DNA from: Colocasia esculenta
Taxonomy: Eukaryota; Streptophyta; Magnoliopsida; Alismatales; Araceae
Assembly: GCA_014218235.1 (NCBI GenBank)
Contig: CM024764.1
Coordinates: 68,857,184-68,921,183, forward strand
DNA length: 64,000 nt
Direction: 5' to 3'
Shown: in pieces, positions 44,030 through 57,023 of the stretch
How the letters are laid out: each line of letters begins with the position of its first letter
How positions within the stretch are numbered: the stretch's first letter is position 1
The notes under the pieces: generated by a model
What the model was told of the DNA's origin: nothing
Seen by the model: only the letters and a program-made list of their open reading frames with translations
Database searches by the model: none
Program-made: the position numbers and the translations under genes

Positions 44030-44660
44030 TAGGCATCAAGTCTTACTATCAACAAACCATAATTAAATTGTTAACCTAAAATTATGTCTCATTAGTAAAA
44101 TCAAGTCTCATGAGAATAAAACAGGAATTGAGTCTCTAGCATGATACAAGAAAGTCTTAGCACTCATTAATACCAAGTCTCGTGATTGGTTAATAAATAT
44201 CGAGTCTCAAGTTAAGAGAATCGAGTCTCATGATTATTAAGTTAAGATCCGAGTCTCAAACTCAAGACATCGAGTCTTAGACTCATAAGAATTGACTCTC
44301 TCACTTAAGTTATGGGAATCAACTCCTTAGTTAAGTTATTTAAAGAATTGATTCCATGAATCTTATAAAAATCGACTCCCTATTTAAGTTATAAAAATTG
44401 ACTACCTAATATTAGAATCCAATAAATCTACTTTTGTAATAAAATAGACTCTCAAATTATCACCAGAATTGACTCCCTACTCTCAACTCTGTAAGAATCG
44501 ACACTCTCTCTCACCTTAAAAAATAATTGATTCTTTCACTTTAAATAAGATTCAACTCTCTCATGATAAAATCGACTCCCTCACTTGGAATTGACTCCCG
44601 AACCTATAAAAAAATCAAGTATCTTACTTAAAAATGAACGCTCTCACTTGTGTTTTTTTT
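44030..44660. repeat. Degenerate GAGTCTCA / ATCGACTCCCT repeat field
   Basis: About 25 loosely spaced copies of a short word, first CAAGTCTCATGA or CGAGTCTCA, shifting gradually to AATTGACTCCCT and ATCGACTCTC, at intervals of roughly 20-35 bp. No coding frame. Confidence 0.65.
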
Positions 44661-45280
44661 TGTAAGGAATCAATTTTTAGTCCCTGATTCGATAATCTTA
44701 TATTATTAAATTCTTAGGTCTCGTTCGGTATTTGCATAGATCAGAAAAGGAATAGACATAATTTATTTTAATTTAAAATATTTGTATTCTCTATTCCTAT
44801 GATATTTGGTACATACGGGGATATCTTGATTTTCAAATTTATTCTCCGATTTGATGAACACAGGGATAGCAATGAGATAATACTTTTTTTGGATAAGTCT
44901 GCGCTTCGTATCCCAAAATTGAGGCTATGTCTTATACCCTGTTTAATTCAAAATAAGAATTCAAAAATTTTGCAAGTGAGATTTAACACTAAAATTGTTT
45001 GGAACTTAGAAAAAAATTGCACTGAGTTCTAATTAAGGACAAAAAAGACACAAGAGTACCGTGTGCATCATTGTTTTGCACATTTAAAAAATATATATAT
45101 AATTTAAAATGTTATGTAGTGTCATAAACAAGTACTTTTGTCAAAGTATTATGATGAACATTCACTAGAATACAACCATGGTATTAAAGTACACTCATAA
45201 ACATAATATTGTATTCAAATATTTATGAGTATATTTAGTGCGTATGATTGTATCTTAGAGAAAGGCTTAGTGTACTTTCT
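44661..45280. other. Gene-free A/T-rich DNA
   Basis: No coding, RNA or repeat signal that I can support. Confidence 0.5.
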
Positions 45281-45406
45281 TATTGCACTTAAGTGCAATA
45301 TGACTAAGAACTAAGCTCATGTGGCACCCCTCACATGAGGAGTGATAAAGTGACAATCTAATTATTAGGTGCCACATGGATTTAGTGCCTAGTCATATTG
45401 CACTTA
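45281..45406. mobile_element. Small MITE-like inverted-repeat element
   Basis: Left arm AAGTGCAATATGACTAAG and right arm CTAGTCATATTGCACTTA are inverted. Inside them ATGTGGCACC and GGTGCCACAT also pair. The left end is embedded in a perfect 20-bp palindrome, TATTGCACTTAAGTGCAATA (45,281-45,300). About 120 bp with no ORF. No sure target duplication. Confidence 0.65.
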
Positions 45407-47219
45407 CTATGATTTATGAATGTATTTTAACCTGAAGAACCAATTTTTAAGAAAAAAATATGTTTTGAAAAGGGGGCTTGGAACACTTGGCGCCCTTCCA
45501 TTAGTGACTGCTAGAGTCCCATTCTCCTTTGCACTTAGAGGATCTAGACTTGTGTAGGATAGCACCCTCTCAACGAAGTCAAAATTGGAATATAAAAATG
45601 GGGTTAATTTATTTCAGGATCCCTCAAAATAAGTTAACCCCCATTAGGATCTTAATTTTTTAGGTTATCCCTATTCTCCTTACCACTCTTAATCATGTGT
45701 AAAATATGCATATCAAACAGAGTTTAGGGATATTACTAGTCTATCCCGATCTATTCTAATATAAAACGACCCCTTAATTCTTATCCTTTTTTCACTGAAT
45801 ATTTTGGATTAATTTCCTTCTTTCCTACACACTTGGAGTTATTCTAGTAATCTTTGTACTATACTTTTCCTTTGCAAGTATTTACTATAGATCTCTTAAT
45901 TATTTCTTAGAATTTTTGGCTATTTAATACATGAATTGTTAATAAAGTATATCTTGGGGTCTTGGAGCTCTCTTGAACTTATGTCATCATGTCAGGAGCC
46001 TTAATATGGTTCTGAGAGGAGCACCTAAAAACTCTTATTCGTCAGTTGGAGAATTAAAGATCAGATGTTTTTGGCATGACACCATTATGTTTGATTTGAA
46101 TGTTAGAATGATAACTCTAGATCATTGTTTGTTACTTGATATGACACTCTTGATTATGCTTGTTAATGACCAATTTATCACATGATACATGTTTACTAAA
46201 AACTCAACTCTTGATTGATTATTCCCGTTTCCACTAGATCATTTAATTAGACTTAGTTTAGAAGGTAAAGCTTACTAAATTTTTTGTGCTCACTCTAGAT
46301 TTTTTTTTTTTTTTAATTTTCAGGTGACTCTAAGACTATGAGTGTCAAGTCTTGCTCATTAACTATTTTCGGGGATGACAGAGAAATCAGATAGAGTAAC
46401 TAAAGATTGTCATTCATATTGCAGCGAAAAAGTACATTACATATGTTACATGAGGTGGTGGATTCAGTTACATATATACAATAGTCAAAGAAACTTGGTC
46501 TGCTAGATTTAAGGATCACTCAACACACATTCTCTTGGAGTGTTGGCCCCATCTAAGGTGCCTGAAAGGAAAGTAGGGTACATGAGCAATTGTGCCCAAT
46601 AGAAAATTGCCTTCATGATAAAAGTAAGACATAAAGGTAGCATTGAAGGGAGATATGCGTATCAATCAATGAAGGAATACAACTATTGTACAAAGTGATA
46701 CTATAACGTAGTTAAGTGAAGATATCATAAAAGAGTTGCCCTGAACCAAATAGTAATAAAATTCATGTCGTAAAATAATTTATGGAAATGTAGACTAAAT
46801 TTAACAGTAGGTGGTGTCATGCCAAACACCTAGTAGATCTATTCTCGACGGGTACATAATTGAATTGTCCGATTCAGTGGTCGAATTTGGGTGCTCCTCC
46901 AGGGACTGGATCAGCCCCATTTGCACAGGCATTGGTCCAGTAGAGTCCGAAGACCCAAAGTGTCATCATTTTCATTTGATCAATCTTTTAGTATGGTTCA
47001 GACAGATCTTAAAATAACATTAATATTAAAGCAAGCCCTATGCAAGAGTATCAAGATAGCATGACAAGGTAAGACCGGTAGGTTGGGTTGGTCCAAGTTT
47101 AAGTAATATAGAAAAATATAATACCACTGGGAAAAGGACAAACTAGAACAAACAGGAGGATCGGTCGAACGTTCAGGAGATCTCAGTTGGTTTGTCATGC
47201 TTGTTTTTGTCTTGATCAG
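45407..47219. other. Gene-free DNA with a possible old LTR fragment
   Basis: Mostly featureless. Around 46,380-47,010 short matches to the LTR at 49,754-53,352 occur (for example GGTGCTCCTCC followed by GGA and a TTTGCACA segment), suggesting a decayed relative. A poly-T run lies at 46,302. Confidence 0.4.
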
Positions 47220-47410
47220 CCAAAGTCTCACTTCATCATATCCGAAGTTAGGTTCGTCATATTCGAAGTAACACTTCATCATACCCAAAGCTAGCACTTC
47301 GTCATGATTGTTTTGTCTTGATCAGTCAAAGTCTTATTTCGTCATATCCGAAGTTAACTTCCTCATATCTGAAGTTACACTTCGTCATATCTGAAGCTGC
47401 ACTTCGACTG
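47220..47410. repeat. Tandem-like CTTCGTCATATCCGAAGTTA repeats
   Basis: Six or seven degenerate units of about 20-28 bp (CTTCATCATATCCGAAGTTA, CTTCGTCATATCTGAAGCTG and similar), each with CTTC...GAAG complementary ends. 47,411-47,816 holds no gene that I can support. Confidence 0.7.
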
Positions 47411-49753
47411 ACTGGGTTATATCTTGGCCAGTCGAACAGTCTATAAAACATTTATTGCCTTTATAAAACATCGATTGTCTTTATACAGAGATCACAATTA
47501 TTTCACATGATCATCTTATTATTTCTCTGTCTGACTATAGATTCTTTTGTCTGACTCATAAGATCTCTTCCTTCTAGGGGTATTATCAGTCGACCGAAAT
47601 GGTAGGATCAGTTTTCCGGTGGTGTTATAGGCTTTCTTTACAGTGGTAAGTGAGGGTTTAGAGGAGAGTTCAAGGCTGTGACCTGATACAAAAAGGGTCT
47701 CTTCTGACAAGAACAAGTATTCAGAAGATACTTGAAGAGTAGCATGAGCGAGAAGGGAAAAGGGAAGACAAAGTTCCTACCTGGCAAGAAGAAGATGACA
47801 CAAATACAGAGGTAGATGTAACGTCGCGCATTTTTCGGATCCTCATGGATCGTGTGTTTAGCATTTGTGGTGGCCAATGCGAGGCCAATGTGGCTTGTGT
47901 GCCTGTGTGTGTGTGTGTTTTTTTTGGGCTTACTTGGGCCGATGTTTTGGGCCTGCAGTATCCTAGATCTCTCAGCCTGTCATCGCGATAGGAAGGTCTG
48001 TCGCGTTCTTAACGCGACAGAGGTGGCCATCACGTTCATGTGGCTGCCTTGGTGCGTTGAGCGTCTGCATGTGCGCCACGTGTAGCGCTCAGGGCAGCGG
48101 GCGTTGGGAAGGCGACGCTCAGGTCCATCGCGACCTGGTCGCGACGCCACGATGCGTCGCGTTCCGAACCGCAACAGGTTTTTAAAGAACCCCAGCCAAG
48201 CAGAACGCACAGGGGTTCTGCTCGGCTAGGGGGAGGAAGCTCTGGCGAATTTGCGTGGGATTTGACGTCTTCGGCGTGTCCTCGCTGCAGGGAGTCCGGG
48301 AGAAGCAGGGGAAACGTCGGGAGATCGCTGCATAGCGTGTTCGTCGCGAAGGTAGGTGAACTCTTCCTATTTTCAGGGTGTAAATTGCATGGGATAGGGT
48401 TCCAATCAGTTTAATGTGTTTCTAACAATAGATAGCATGCTTAGGTATTCACAAAAGCATGAAAACGAAGAATTAAGGGTGGTTTGTATGGGTGAAATGG
48501 GCTGTCATGGAGAGAGCCCAGATTAGGGTTCCCGCCTGGTAAGGCGACGGGTCCCTATGTCGCATCCTGAACGTGACACAGCAATGTGTCGCGTTAAGGA
48601 TCAGGAGGCGACAGGTAAGTTGGTCGCGTTCTGGATCTGAAGGCGACATGTCGTGGCGACGCCTTCTGAAGGCGACCCAATGGGTTGTCGCGACTTGGCC
48701 CGAGAGGCCCTGTTTGTGCATGGTTTACGCATGTGATTATCTGATTATCATTATCGATACGCTCAGTGTTAGTGAGCAGTGCATTGGCACTTATAACGCT
48801 CTGGGAAGCGTGTGGTTTACGAGGCTAGCTCACAGGTTATGTAGCTAGCTAGTAGTTTGCCTGTGGACATAGTGTTCACACGAGGCAGGTGGTGTTCACG
48901 TGTTGTGGACCGTCAGTACACGAGGTTTATGTGAGGTTCCACGTGGTTTGTGCAGTGCACACGTGGTTTCTGTGTGCGTGTCAGGTAGTAGACACCTACT
49001 GTGGTTACCTCTCCAGTTGGGTGCCCCAAGTTCTCTGTGAGCCAGGCTGTTAGCTCGGGGCTTTGTTCCGATACTTGTGCTATACTGTCGAGGTCTGTGT
49101 CGTCTGACCTGGACACCCTCACTCCTAGTTTGAGTTGTACGTCTGGCTGAGGGAAATATGACAGTGGGACAGTGAGTCTTGAGTTTGTTTTTAGTCACTT
49201 GTAGCGTGCTCTTAGTTGGGGTATGGACACCAGTTGTCGACACTGGTCCCCGACTATCCTTTTCCAGTGCCTCACTCTAGCGAGCCCAGGCCAGGGTCTC
49301 TAGAGGTGTCAGGGCATGGGCATGCGACCGTGTGGTCTGCAGGTGGTGGTGTTTAGTTGGTCTCCACAGTTTGCTTGTCTTTTCACGTAGAGCGGCAGTT
49401 GGACCTTTCGTTCGTGGTTGCGAGACTGAGAGGTAGACCCTGTTAGTTTGTCCGAGTCTGTTGTTGGTGTCGCGAACCAGTCTACGTGGCTCGAGTGTGG
49501 CGGTCTCTACCGTAGCTTGTACACGTGTTGGAGTTTTACTGTTTATTTATTACAGTTGTTTTACGCAGTCAGCTAGCGGTGAGTTTGTTTATAGCTTTAA
49601 TATACTGTTTAGTTGTGCTATAAATTGCTAGCATAGTTTATTACTTTCGCACTTGTGTTTGGTTTGCTCGGTGTTGGGGGAGTTCCCTACTGAGCCAGTG
49701 ACTAGCGAGGCTCACCCTACCTCCCCACAGGCGAGGGCGAGGAGGAGGTTTCC

Positions 49754-52700
49754 TGTCACACCCCCCGATATTTAGCAGCGGAATAAATACCGGGGGACGT
49801 GAACGATACAACAACGACGTATCACAGTTGAGTAGCAGAGTAAAAATTACATATACCACACTTCAGATCATAATAGCATCATCAAAGGTAATCTTTATTC
49901 CATTTCAATCCACTAGTTGAAACCTTACGTAAGAAGAACTCACTGAAAAGGGTTCATTATTCAATAAACAATGTTTCTCTAATACATCAACTTTTCATAT
50001 GTCTACTTCTAAACTGTCAACTATTCCTATGACGGGTCTCATCACTCTTGCCCTGCCCCATCCGACCTCCTCTGGTTCCTCATCACTACCTAAAAAGGCA
50101 GGATGATAGGGGTTGAGCGAACTAGCTCAGTAGGATTACATCTCAATATTGTGTGTGCACTAATATACATGATTAACATTTTAAATAGGCAGGTATGCAC
50201 ATGAATATGATGACAATGCATGTTTTTTCTAATAAGTTGAACAGAGGAATAAAACGGATGACAGATCAAATCAAATATCGAATTGCATATACAATGGACA
50301 ATATTTCAAGAGTAGAATCGTATTAACAGAGATTGGCCATATTCAAACAGATATCATGTATTCATATGAACAGACGTATCATATCAATCTTATCATATCA
50401 GATCAAATCAAACCTATCCTATCAAACGAAGGCACAATTTTCACAACTCTTGCTTATTTGTTTGTGCTATGCCAAGCCCAGAAGTCCATACTCCCTCGGT
50501 TAATAAGTACATTGGGGTGCTCCTCCCCAGGACCGGACCAGACCTTTTTTTTTTTGCACATGCATGGATCAAATGGACCGAAGTCCCAAATTGTGCCGAA
50601 CAAACATATTCACATTATGGCCACAGATATTCACATTATGGCCACAGAGTTTCAATGACAAGCTCATAGTAAAAGGAACATGATCATTCATAGAGTCAAG
50701 GTATGACAAATAGCTCAAAGAGAACAAAGGCAGGATACGACGTATCTTATGTTTCATAATTCATTAAGTCTTGACATGAGGATGTTTTCTAAAGACAGAT
50801 CATATGCAGAACGTGTGCTCTCAATTTCCCCAAGAAGAGTGTGCCTATTTGTGCAAAAGTGTAAGTGACGAGTTACAGATCTTTCCTATCATGTATGCAA
50901 TTGACAAATGATTATTGAACACCGGAAAACATAAAACTATTGAAACTCATATGCAAATTATGACATTAACTCCACTAACAGATCCATACTAACATGTATT
51001 CATCCCCTCATTCAAATCATATTCTTATCTTATCAATTGACCATAAGCAAGATCACAAGATAATCCAATGGACATAAGATCAGTCACAATTACACATTAG
51101 AATCATATTCATATCATTACTATTTTTAAATGGGTTGATTTATTTTAGGTCCATGCATACTATATAACATCATGCATATGCTAGTAGACCTCATGAGATG
51201 ATCAGACCCAAAATATGCAATTTTTTTGTAAGGGTAGTGTCGACACTAGATCAAGTGGTGTCGACACAATGCTTCAAACACAAGACAAAAAAATGCAAAA
51301 CTGGTCAAGTAGTGTCGACACTAGATCAGGTAGTGTTGACATAGTGCTTCAAATACAAGGCAAAAAGGTCAAGTAGTGTCGACACTAGTTCAGGTAGTGT
51401 CGACACTAGAGACAGCTCCCAGAAAACCTTCTGGCCAATCTGGGACAGTGTGTCGACACTAGCCCAAGTAGTGTTGACACTAGAGGCCCTCCCAGAACAC
51501 CTTTTGGGCTGTTTTAGGACAGTGTGTCAACACTAGATCAAGTAGTGTCGACACTAGTGCCCTTCCAAAACAAACCTATAGGTCATGTGGAACCCGAAAA
51601 CACATCTCATGCAGTGGTTTACTTATCCCGCTTATAACTATCTAACGAATGACATTTAGACATATGTTTTCAACACAAAAGATGACGAGGTCAACTAGTA
51701 GAAGAACTTTGATGTTGGGGGTTTGATCTAATTCAGTCTCGAATCCCAAGAAAACATATGAAGAACAAAAGTCAAGTGTAGCTCGAATCGCAGTATCATG
51801 CAGAGACTCTCTTACCATGCTCATAACTCTAACGAAAGGCTTTTGGATAAAATGTCCAACATAAAGATGATCGTAACTTCATGTAGAAGAACTTTTATTA
51901 AGGAAGTTTAGTCAAATTCGGTCTCAAATCATGTGTATAATAAGAAGTGCAAATGAACCTAGACTCAAGAACTACAAGGTGGTGTTGGTTTTCTTTAATC
52001 TGTGGCCCGAGAACACCTACCTTTGAATGCTAAGAACTCTCTGGCAGATTTTTGGGTTGATGCAGAGCGAGGTTGAGGAAGACCACGTTTTCCCCAGCCG
52101 TCCTCCTCTTCCCCAGCTCTAAACTTGCTGCTCACGACCCAAACGTGTTGCTAACCCTTCCCTAAATGTTTTGTGAGGAGTTCTTATAGATTTAGGGTGT
52201 ACCAACAAGTCCTAACGGACTAGGAAAGGGGCTGTGAATTCTGTTTCCTACTTTCCAAGAAATCTGGGATTCTCTCACCCAAAGGAGGTAGCAAAGGTTT
52301 AGGAAACCACCTTAGAGTTGGGTTCGGTTTTGGCTTACCTTACATGACTAATCACCCATCTTTTAACCCTATATTGCCCTCTCTAATTATTGCATAATTA
52401 CATACACGAATTTTTGGGTATTTTCTGTCCCATATTTTTATCCTTGGGCCAAAAGTACTCCATTGGCCCAATCTTGTTAATGGGTTATTAATACATAATG
52501 TTGTGAGTCTCTCCAACATATTTATTTAATTTATGGTCGGGTTATTTTTTCCGCGTTAACAATTTTCCGACTTAGTTTCAAAACTCAGGTAACTTGGTCA
52601 CGTGTGACATATACTCGGCCAATCCGATTTTCCGTTGCACGAATTTCTTCGTGGAACGCTTAGGGATAATATTTGGGGTTGGTTTATAATTTTTACAGAA

Positions 52701-53352
52701 TTTTCCGATGTGTTTTCTCACGTACGATAGTGGTACGTAAGTTCTATCATTCCGATAATACGGAAGTTATTTATTTACTAATTTATACTTGAATTTGTTC
52801 ATGGGTCATAAGTTGTCCATTGGTCTAATTTATTTTATGGACTATCCTCACATATTGTTTGGAGTCCACCCATTATTTAATTTGGTTTCATGACCATATT
52901 TTTATACACATGATAATGGATTTTCCAACTTATTAATTAATTATGATAATAAGTCACAATAACTCCTTGAACATACCTCAAATGACTTTTATTGACCCAA
53001 ATTTCTTTATGGATCATTAGAGGATATTATTTGAAGTCCATCTATGATTTTTATTTAATTTTATGACTCATCGAAGTATGTGTGATAAGGATTTCCCGAC
53101 TATTCCTTGATTACGACACTCAGTCGCAAAACGCCTTAAACTTGGACCCTCCGATTTACCTTTTGCACAAATTTCTTCATGGGTCATTAGGGAGCATTAT
53201 TAGAGTTGAACTATGTTTTTATGAAATTTTCTAATGGGTTTTTGTGTGTACGATAATGACACGTGCATCATTTTGCTATTTACAAATATTGAATTTATCA
53301 TTTTCGATTTATTTCTATTTTTTACCAATTACTGAATTTCCGGGGTGTTACA
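49754..53352. mobile_element. Solo LTR (inner), about 3.6 kb
   Basis: Starts TGTCACACCCCCCGATA and ends CCGGGGTGTTACA (inverted termini), flanked by TTTCC at 49,749-49,753 and 53,353-53,357. Length 3,599 bp without coding frames. Length and termini recall the long LTRs of plant Del/Tekay chromoviruses; I did not verify the family. Confidence 0.9.
51234..51558. repeat. Paired GTGTCGACAC palindromes in the inner solo LTR
   Basis: Five pairs of TAGTGTCGACACTAG-type palindromes. Within each pair the TCGA centres are 21 bp apart; between pairs lie unrelated fillers of about 40 bp or more. A few copies have one changed base (TTGA, TCAA). Confidence 0.9.
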
Positions 53353-53670
53353 TTTCCCTACCGTCGTCCAGTTCGGAGCCGTGACGTAGCGGGTGTTGGC
53401 CCAGCGCCTCCAATAGTGTAGCTTTTCTTTCTTCAGTTGTACCTGTTGTACCTCGGGGTATGCCCCAGACTTGTGTACTTTCCTTTATTTCTTTTGAAGT
53501 TGGCTATGTAAAATCGTGTATATTATAAATGCAATGGCGTGTTCCTTTGTGTTTTCACGGACTAGTGTGTGGTATCCCTTGCGAGGCTTCGGCCCGTTCG
53601 CGGGAGACGGACTCGGGTCAAGCACGTTACCGGTTTAACGGGCTTGGACGAGGCGTTCCGTCACAGTAGA

Positions 53671-54210
53671 AGACTGAATGCCTAGCTCTAGAGTCTTCCT
53701 CCCTTCACTCAGTACATAGCTCCCTTCCTTCCTTTTCCTCTACAGCCCTCGGCTAGAGTAGCAACAAGCAAGTAGTCAAGGTTTGGATAAGGATCACAGG
53801 GGTGTATATATAGAATTTACCTATGAGGGGCGTGCGGAATTCCCCAACAGGTGGATGATGGGGATGAGCTCTTCGAAGGGATTTAACCCAGGTTAACATG
53901 TAAGGGGGCTTAATATGTAATATGGATTACATAGGTGAACAATGATCTAGTTACGTAATCACTATGTCACATGAATATATTCATATCTATACGTATATAC
54001 ATATATATTATATTGATTAATATAAACCATTCCTTTTTAATCCTTTCCTGTCATAAAATTTTATTTATTTAGTTGTTTATTTATGTAGCCTCATGTGTGC
54101 TTAACTCCAACGATTATTTTCATAATGGTAGTGTGCGGTATAGAACGTTATTGTACATTATTTAAAAATACAGGACTAATTGTTTTTATAAATAAAATTG
54201 AGGTGTTACA
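53671..54210 (-). repeat. Flank and probable 3' LTR fragment of a minus-strand chromovirus
   Basis: At 54,201-54,210 AGGTGTTACA is the inverted start (TGTAACACCT) of an LTR, next to a purine tract on the minus strand (AGGGAAGAGA). How far left it extends is unclear, perhaps to about 53,820. No gene. Confidence 0.5.
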
Positions 54211-55140
54211 TCTCTTCCCTACTAGAAAAAGAATTTGGCCCTCCAAATTCAACTAGTATCAAATACTAACCTGTAAATAACTCTGGATATTTGACTTTGA
54301 TAGCATCTTCTATCTCCCATGTTGCTTCTTTTTGTCCTTGCTGATTCCATTGAACTTTTACTAATGGTACTTGTTCTGAAGTTGTTTAACCTTGCGGTCG
54401 AGAATTCAAACTGGTTTCTCTTCGTATGCCAAGTTACTTTACATATTCAAATCTTCATATTATATGATATGGGATGGATCATAGACATATTTCCGTAGCA
54501 TGGATACATGAAAAATATCATGTACATTGGATAGCTGAGGGGGTAGAGCAAGCTGATAAGTTACTACTCTAGCTCTCCTTAAAGCCCAATGTAACGTGGA
54601 CTGAGCTTGCCTTTGATTCCAAATCTGTAAATTCTTCTCCGAGATGATACTTTAAGGAAGACGTGATCCCCCTTCTAGAACTCCAATTCTCTTCTTCACT
54701 GGTCGACATAACTTTTCTGTCGATTTTGGCAACTTTCATCCTTCCTTGAACTATCTTTATGACCTCTGATGTTTCTTGTATCATTTCTAGCCCCAGAAAT
54801 TTTGGCTTATCCATTTCCACCCAGCAGATGGGTGATCTACACTGGTACCATAAGTGCTTCAAACGGTGCCATCTGAATTGTGCTCTGGTAGCTGTTGTTG
54901 TAAGTAAACTCCATGATTGGTAAATGACTATTCCAATCCTGCCCGAATTCTAGAGCACAAGCTTTGCACATGTCCTTAACAACTTGATTTAATCTCTCGA
55001 TTTGCCCATCAATTTGGGGACGAAAGACAATGCTGAATTTCAATTTGGTCCCCAAAGCTTCTTATAGTTCCTTCCAAAAGTGCGAAGTGAAACTTGTTGT
55101 AGACACACCAAATTTGACAGCATACTGAGTAAATTTCATG
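54211..55140 (-). pseudogene. Chromovirus integrase C-terminal remnant
   Basis: The minus-strand frame 55,055-54,837 reads GTKLKFSIVFRPQIDGQIER, then VVKDMCKACALEFGQDWNSH and AYNNSYQS-like text: the end of the integrase core. A second frame to 54,569 (KPKFLGLEMIQETSEVIKIV) is the C-terminal part. Earlier pol is gone beyond about 55,140. This is a different lineage (Tekay/Reina-like chromovirus) from elements A-C. Confidence 0.8.
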
Positions 55141-55149
55141 TTATATTAC

Positions 55150-56796
55150 AATGCCTCAAAGTGGCTCTCCTCAATTAACCATTTGAGTGATTTTCCTATT
55201 TTTTTTAAATTTTTAGGGATTTTTCTAGGGCTTTTTGGGGGTCCTAATTCATAGTTGATTCGCGACGGGTCAAGTGGTCCCGTTTAATATCGACTGATCA
55301 AGACTAAATAAAAGGCGTCGGCGAAAGTGGTCGTATTTCATACATCAATTGATTAAGGCTAAATCGATTGCTGTTATACGCGTTGATTTACCCGGTCACG
55401 GTTTTGATACAATCGATTGTATTGCAAAAGAATAATCGATTAGAATGAACATCGATTGTTGAACACTAAATCGCGACAGCCAAGGTCGTCGCCTTTCTGC
55501 GTTCTAATTGGTGCTCGTTCCGATTGAAACTGGTATCGATTGATGGCAAGAATACTGATTGGTATGAGTCGTAACAGGTCAAGTCGACGCAATTCAGGTT
55601 CTGATTCCTAGTCTTAATCTGATTGATGTAATCATAAACGCATCTTCTCAGGTCATCGCGATTAATACTTTCCATATTTGATTGATGGCAATTTCCAAAA
55701 TGGTTTTTTAAAAGTGTTTATTGCTAAATATAAACGCGTCCACTCGGGTCATCGTGTTTATGACCTTCCTTTATTCACAACATCGATTCCCAGTACTGTC
55801 CATGTCATCGCAATTCAAACTTTCTATTTATAAAATTGGATAAGAATTCAATTAATATTGGAAGTATTCAGAAGTGCGATGATCCATATGGTCGCGATTT
55901 ATAACTTCTATATTTCAACTGAAACAAAGTTTGGAAAGAGTCAGTCAAAGTATGGAATGTTTTTAAGTGCGATGGTTTATTCAGACGTGTTTCACCTTTA
56001 AAGGCGACCACTGTGTCTATCGCGATTCATAATTTCACCCTTATAAAAAGACCTCTGTGGCCATATTTTTAAAGAGAATTCAACATACCTTGGTGAAGCC
56101 CTATTGTATTCCAGAGCCATCAGACTCCGAGGATTGAAGAGAAGAACTCCCTCTCAAGCCTTGCTTGAAGTGTTCTTCAATTGGAGAGCTTTCAAGTTTA
56201 TTGGAGGAAGGAGGAGGAGTCTTCCTCACTTTCAAGCCTGCTGCGCCAGGAGTTCACCAAATTCTTCTTCTTCTCTTTCATTTATTTGCATCTTTCAACT
56301 TTAGTGCATGCATATTTCACAATCACTTTATCTTCTTCATCACACACTTCATTCAATTCATACCTAGATTTTAAGGGTTTTAAAACACCACCACAAGGTG
56401 TGTTCAATCCCATGCATGCTTTCTCTCTAGTTCTCTTGAGTTTGATACTACACAGCTTGGCCTAACCGTCTCTTTCACTTGTTTATTTTTTTGTCTTTTT
56501 TGCAAGGTAGCCAAGCACTAAAATCTTCTTCGTCAGCCGTCCGGTTGGAGAAGTAGGAGTCAACCCACCTTCTTTTTACTCCCGCGATCTTCGAGTGAAG
56601 GTAAGTAACATCTCATTTGCTCTCTCTTTTGGTACCCACGTATATCTGGCGATCACACTCCATATCTAGTACACACACACACACTCTTTCCCTTTCTTTT
56701 TTTTTTCCTTTCTTCCATCTAATTTCATCTATCTTTTTCTTTCAAAAAATATTTTCTTTTTTTTATTATTCTTTGTGGTGTTTTAAAGCGCGTTCA
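55150..56796 (+). repeat. Probable 5' LTR and leader of element C
   Basis: A/T-rich sequence with spaced GGTCATCGCGATT-like words (55,270-56,030), then a TATA box and a T-rich stretch. A possible PBS (TGGTGATCACGGTGG, 56,802) lies after a CA at 56,796. The left edge is not determined. Confidence 0.4.
56042..56048 (+). promoter_or_regulatory. TATA box of the element C LTR
   Basis: CACCCTTATAAAAAGACC; a good TATA context upstream of a C/T-rich leader. No other nearby candidate. Confidence 0.5.
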
Positions 56797-57023
56797 TAAA
56801 TTGGTGATCACGGTGGTACTCTTTTATTTTAGTTTTGCTTACCACTCCTTTGGCACCCACGTGTGCCCCTCCCTTCGACACCTATGTGTGTCACCCCACG
56901 CAGTACTCCTTTAAAACTATCGTGATTGCCAAGTTGTGTTTATAGATTTTTCCCATAAAGTCTAATTAAAATATATAAAAAATCATCATCCTGCTCAATG
57001 ACCTCCCAATGTTGATACCTCTC

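Larger units (their letters stand above)
47817..53665. mobile_element. Solo LTR (outer), split by a second solo LTR
   Basis: Starts TGTAACGTCGCGCA and ends GGCGTTCCGTCACA, flanked by perfect GTAGA duplications (47,812-47,816 and 53,666-53,670). Without the insert it is about 2,245 bp. It is GC-rich for this window, with repeated GTCGCG/GGCGAC words and a perfect 10-bp-arm hairpin at 47,998-48,020. No internal coding region, so it is a recombined solo LTR. Family not identified. Confidence 0.9.

Noticed and set aside
51234..51558. CRISPR-like array
   Set aside because: Palindromic repeats come in pairs with 21-bp centres and unequal fillers, in a eukaryotic LTR with target duplications; no cas genes.
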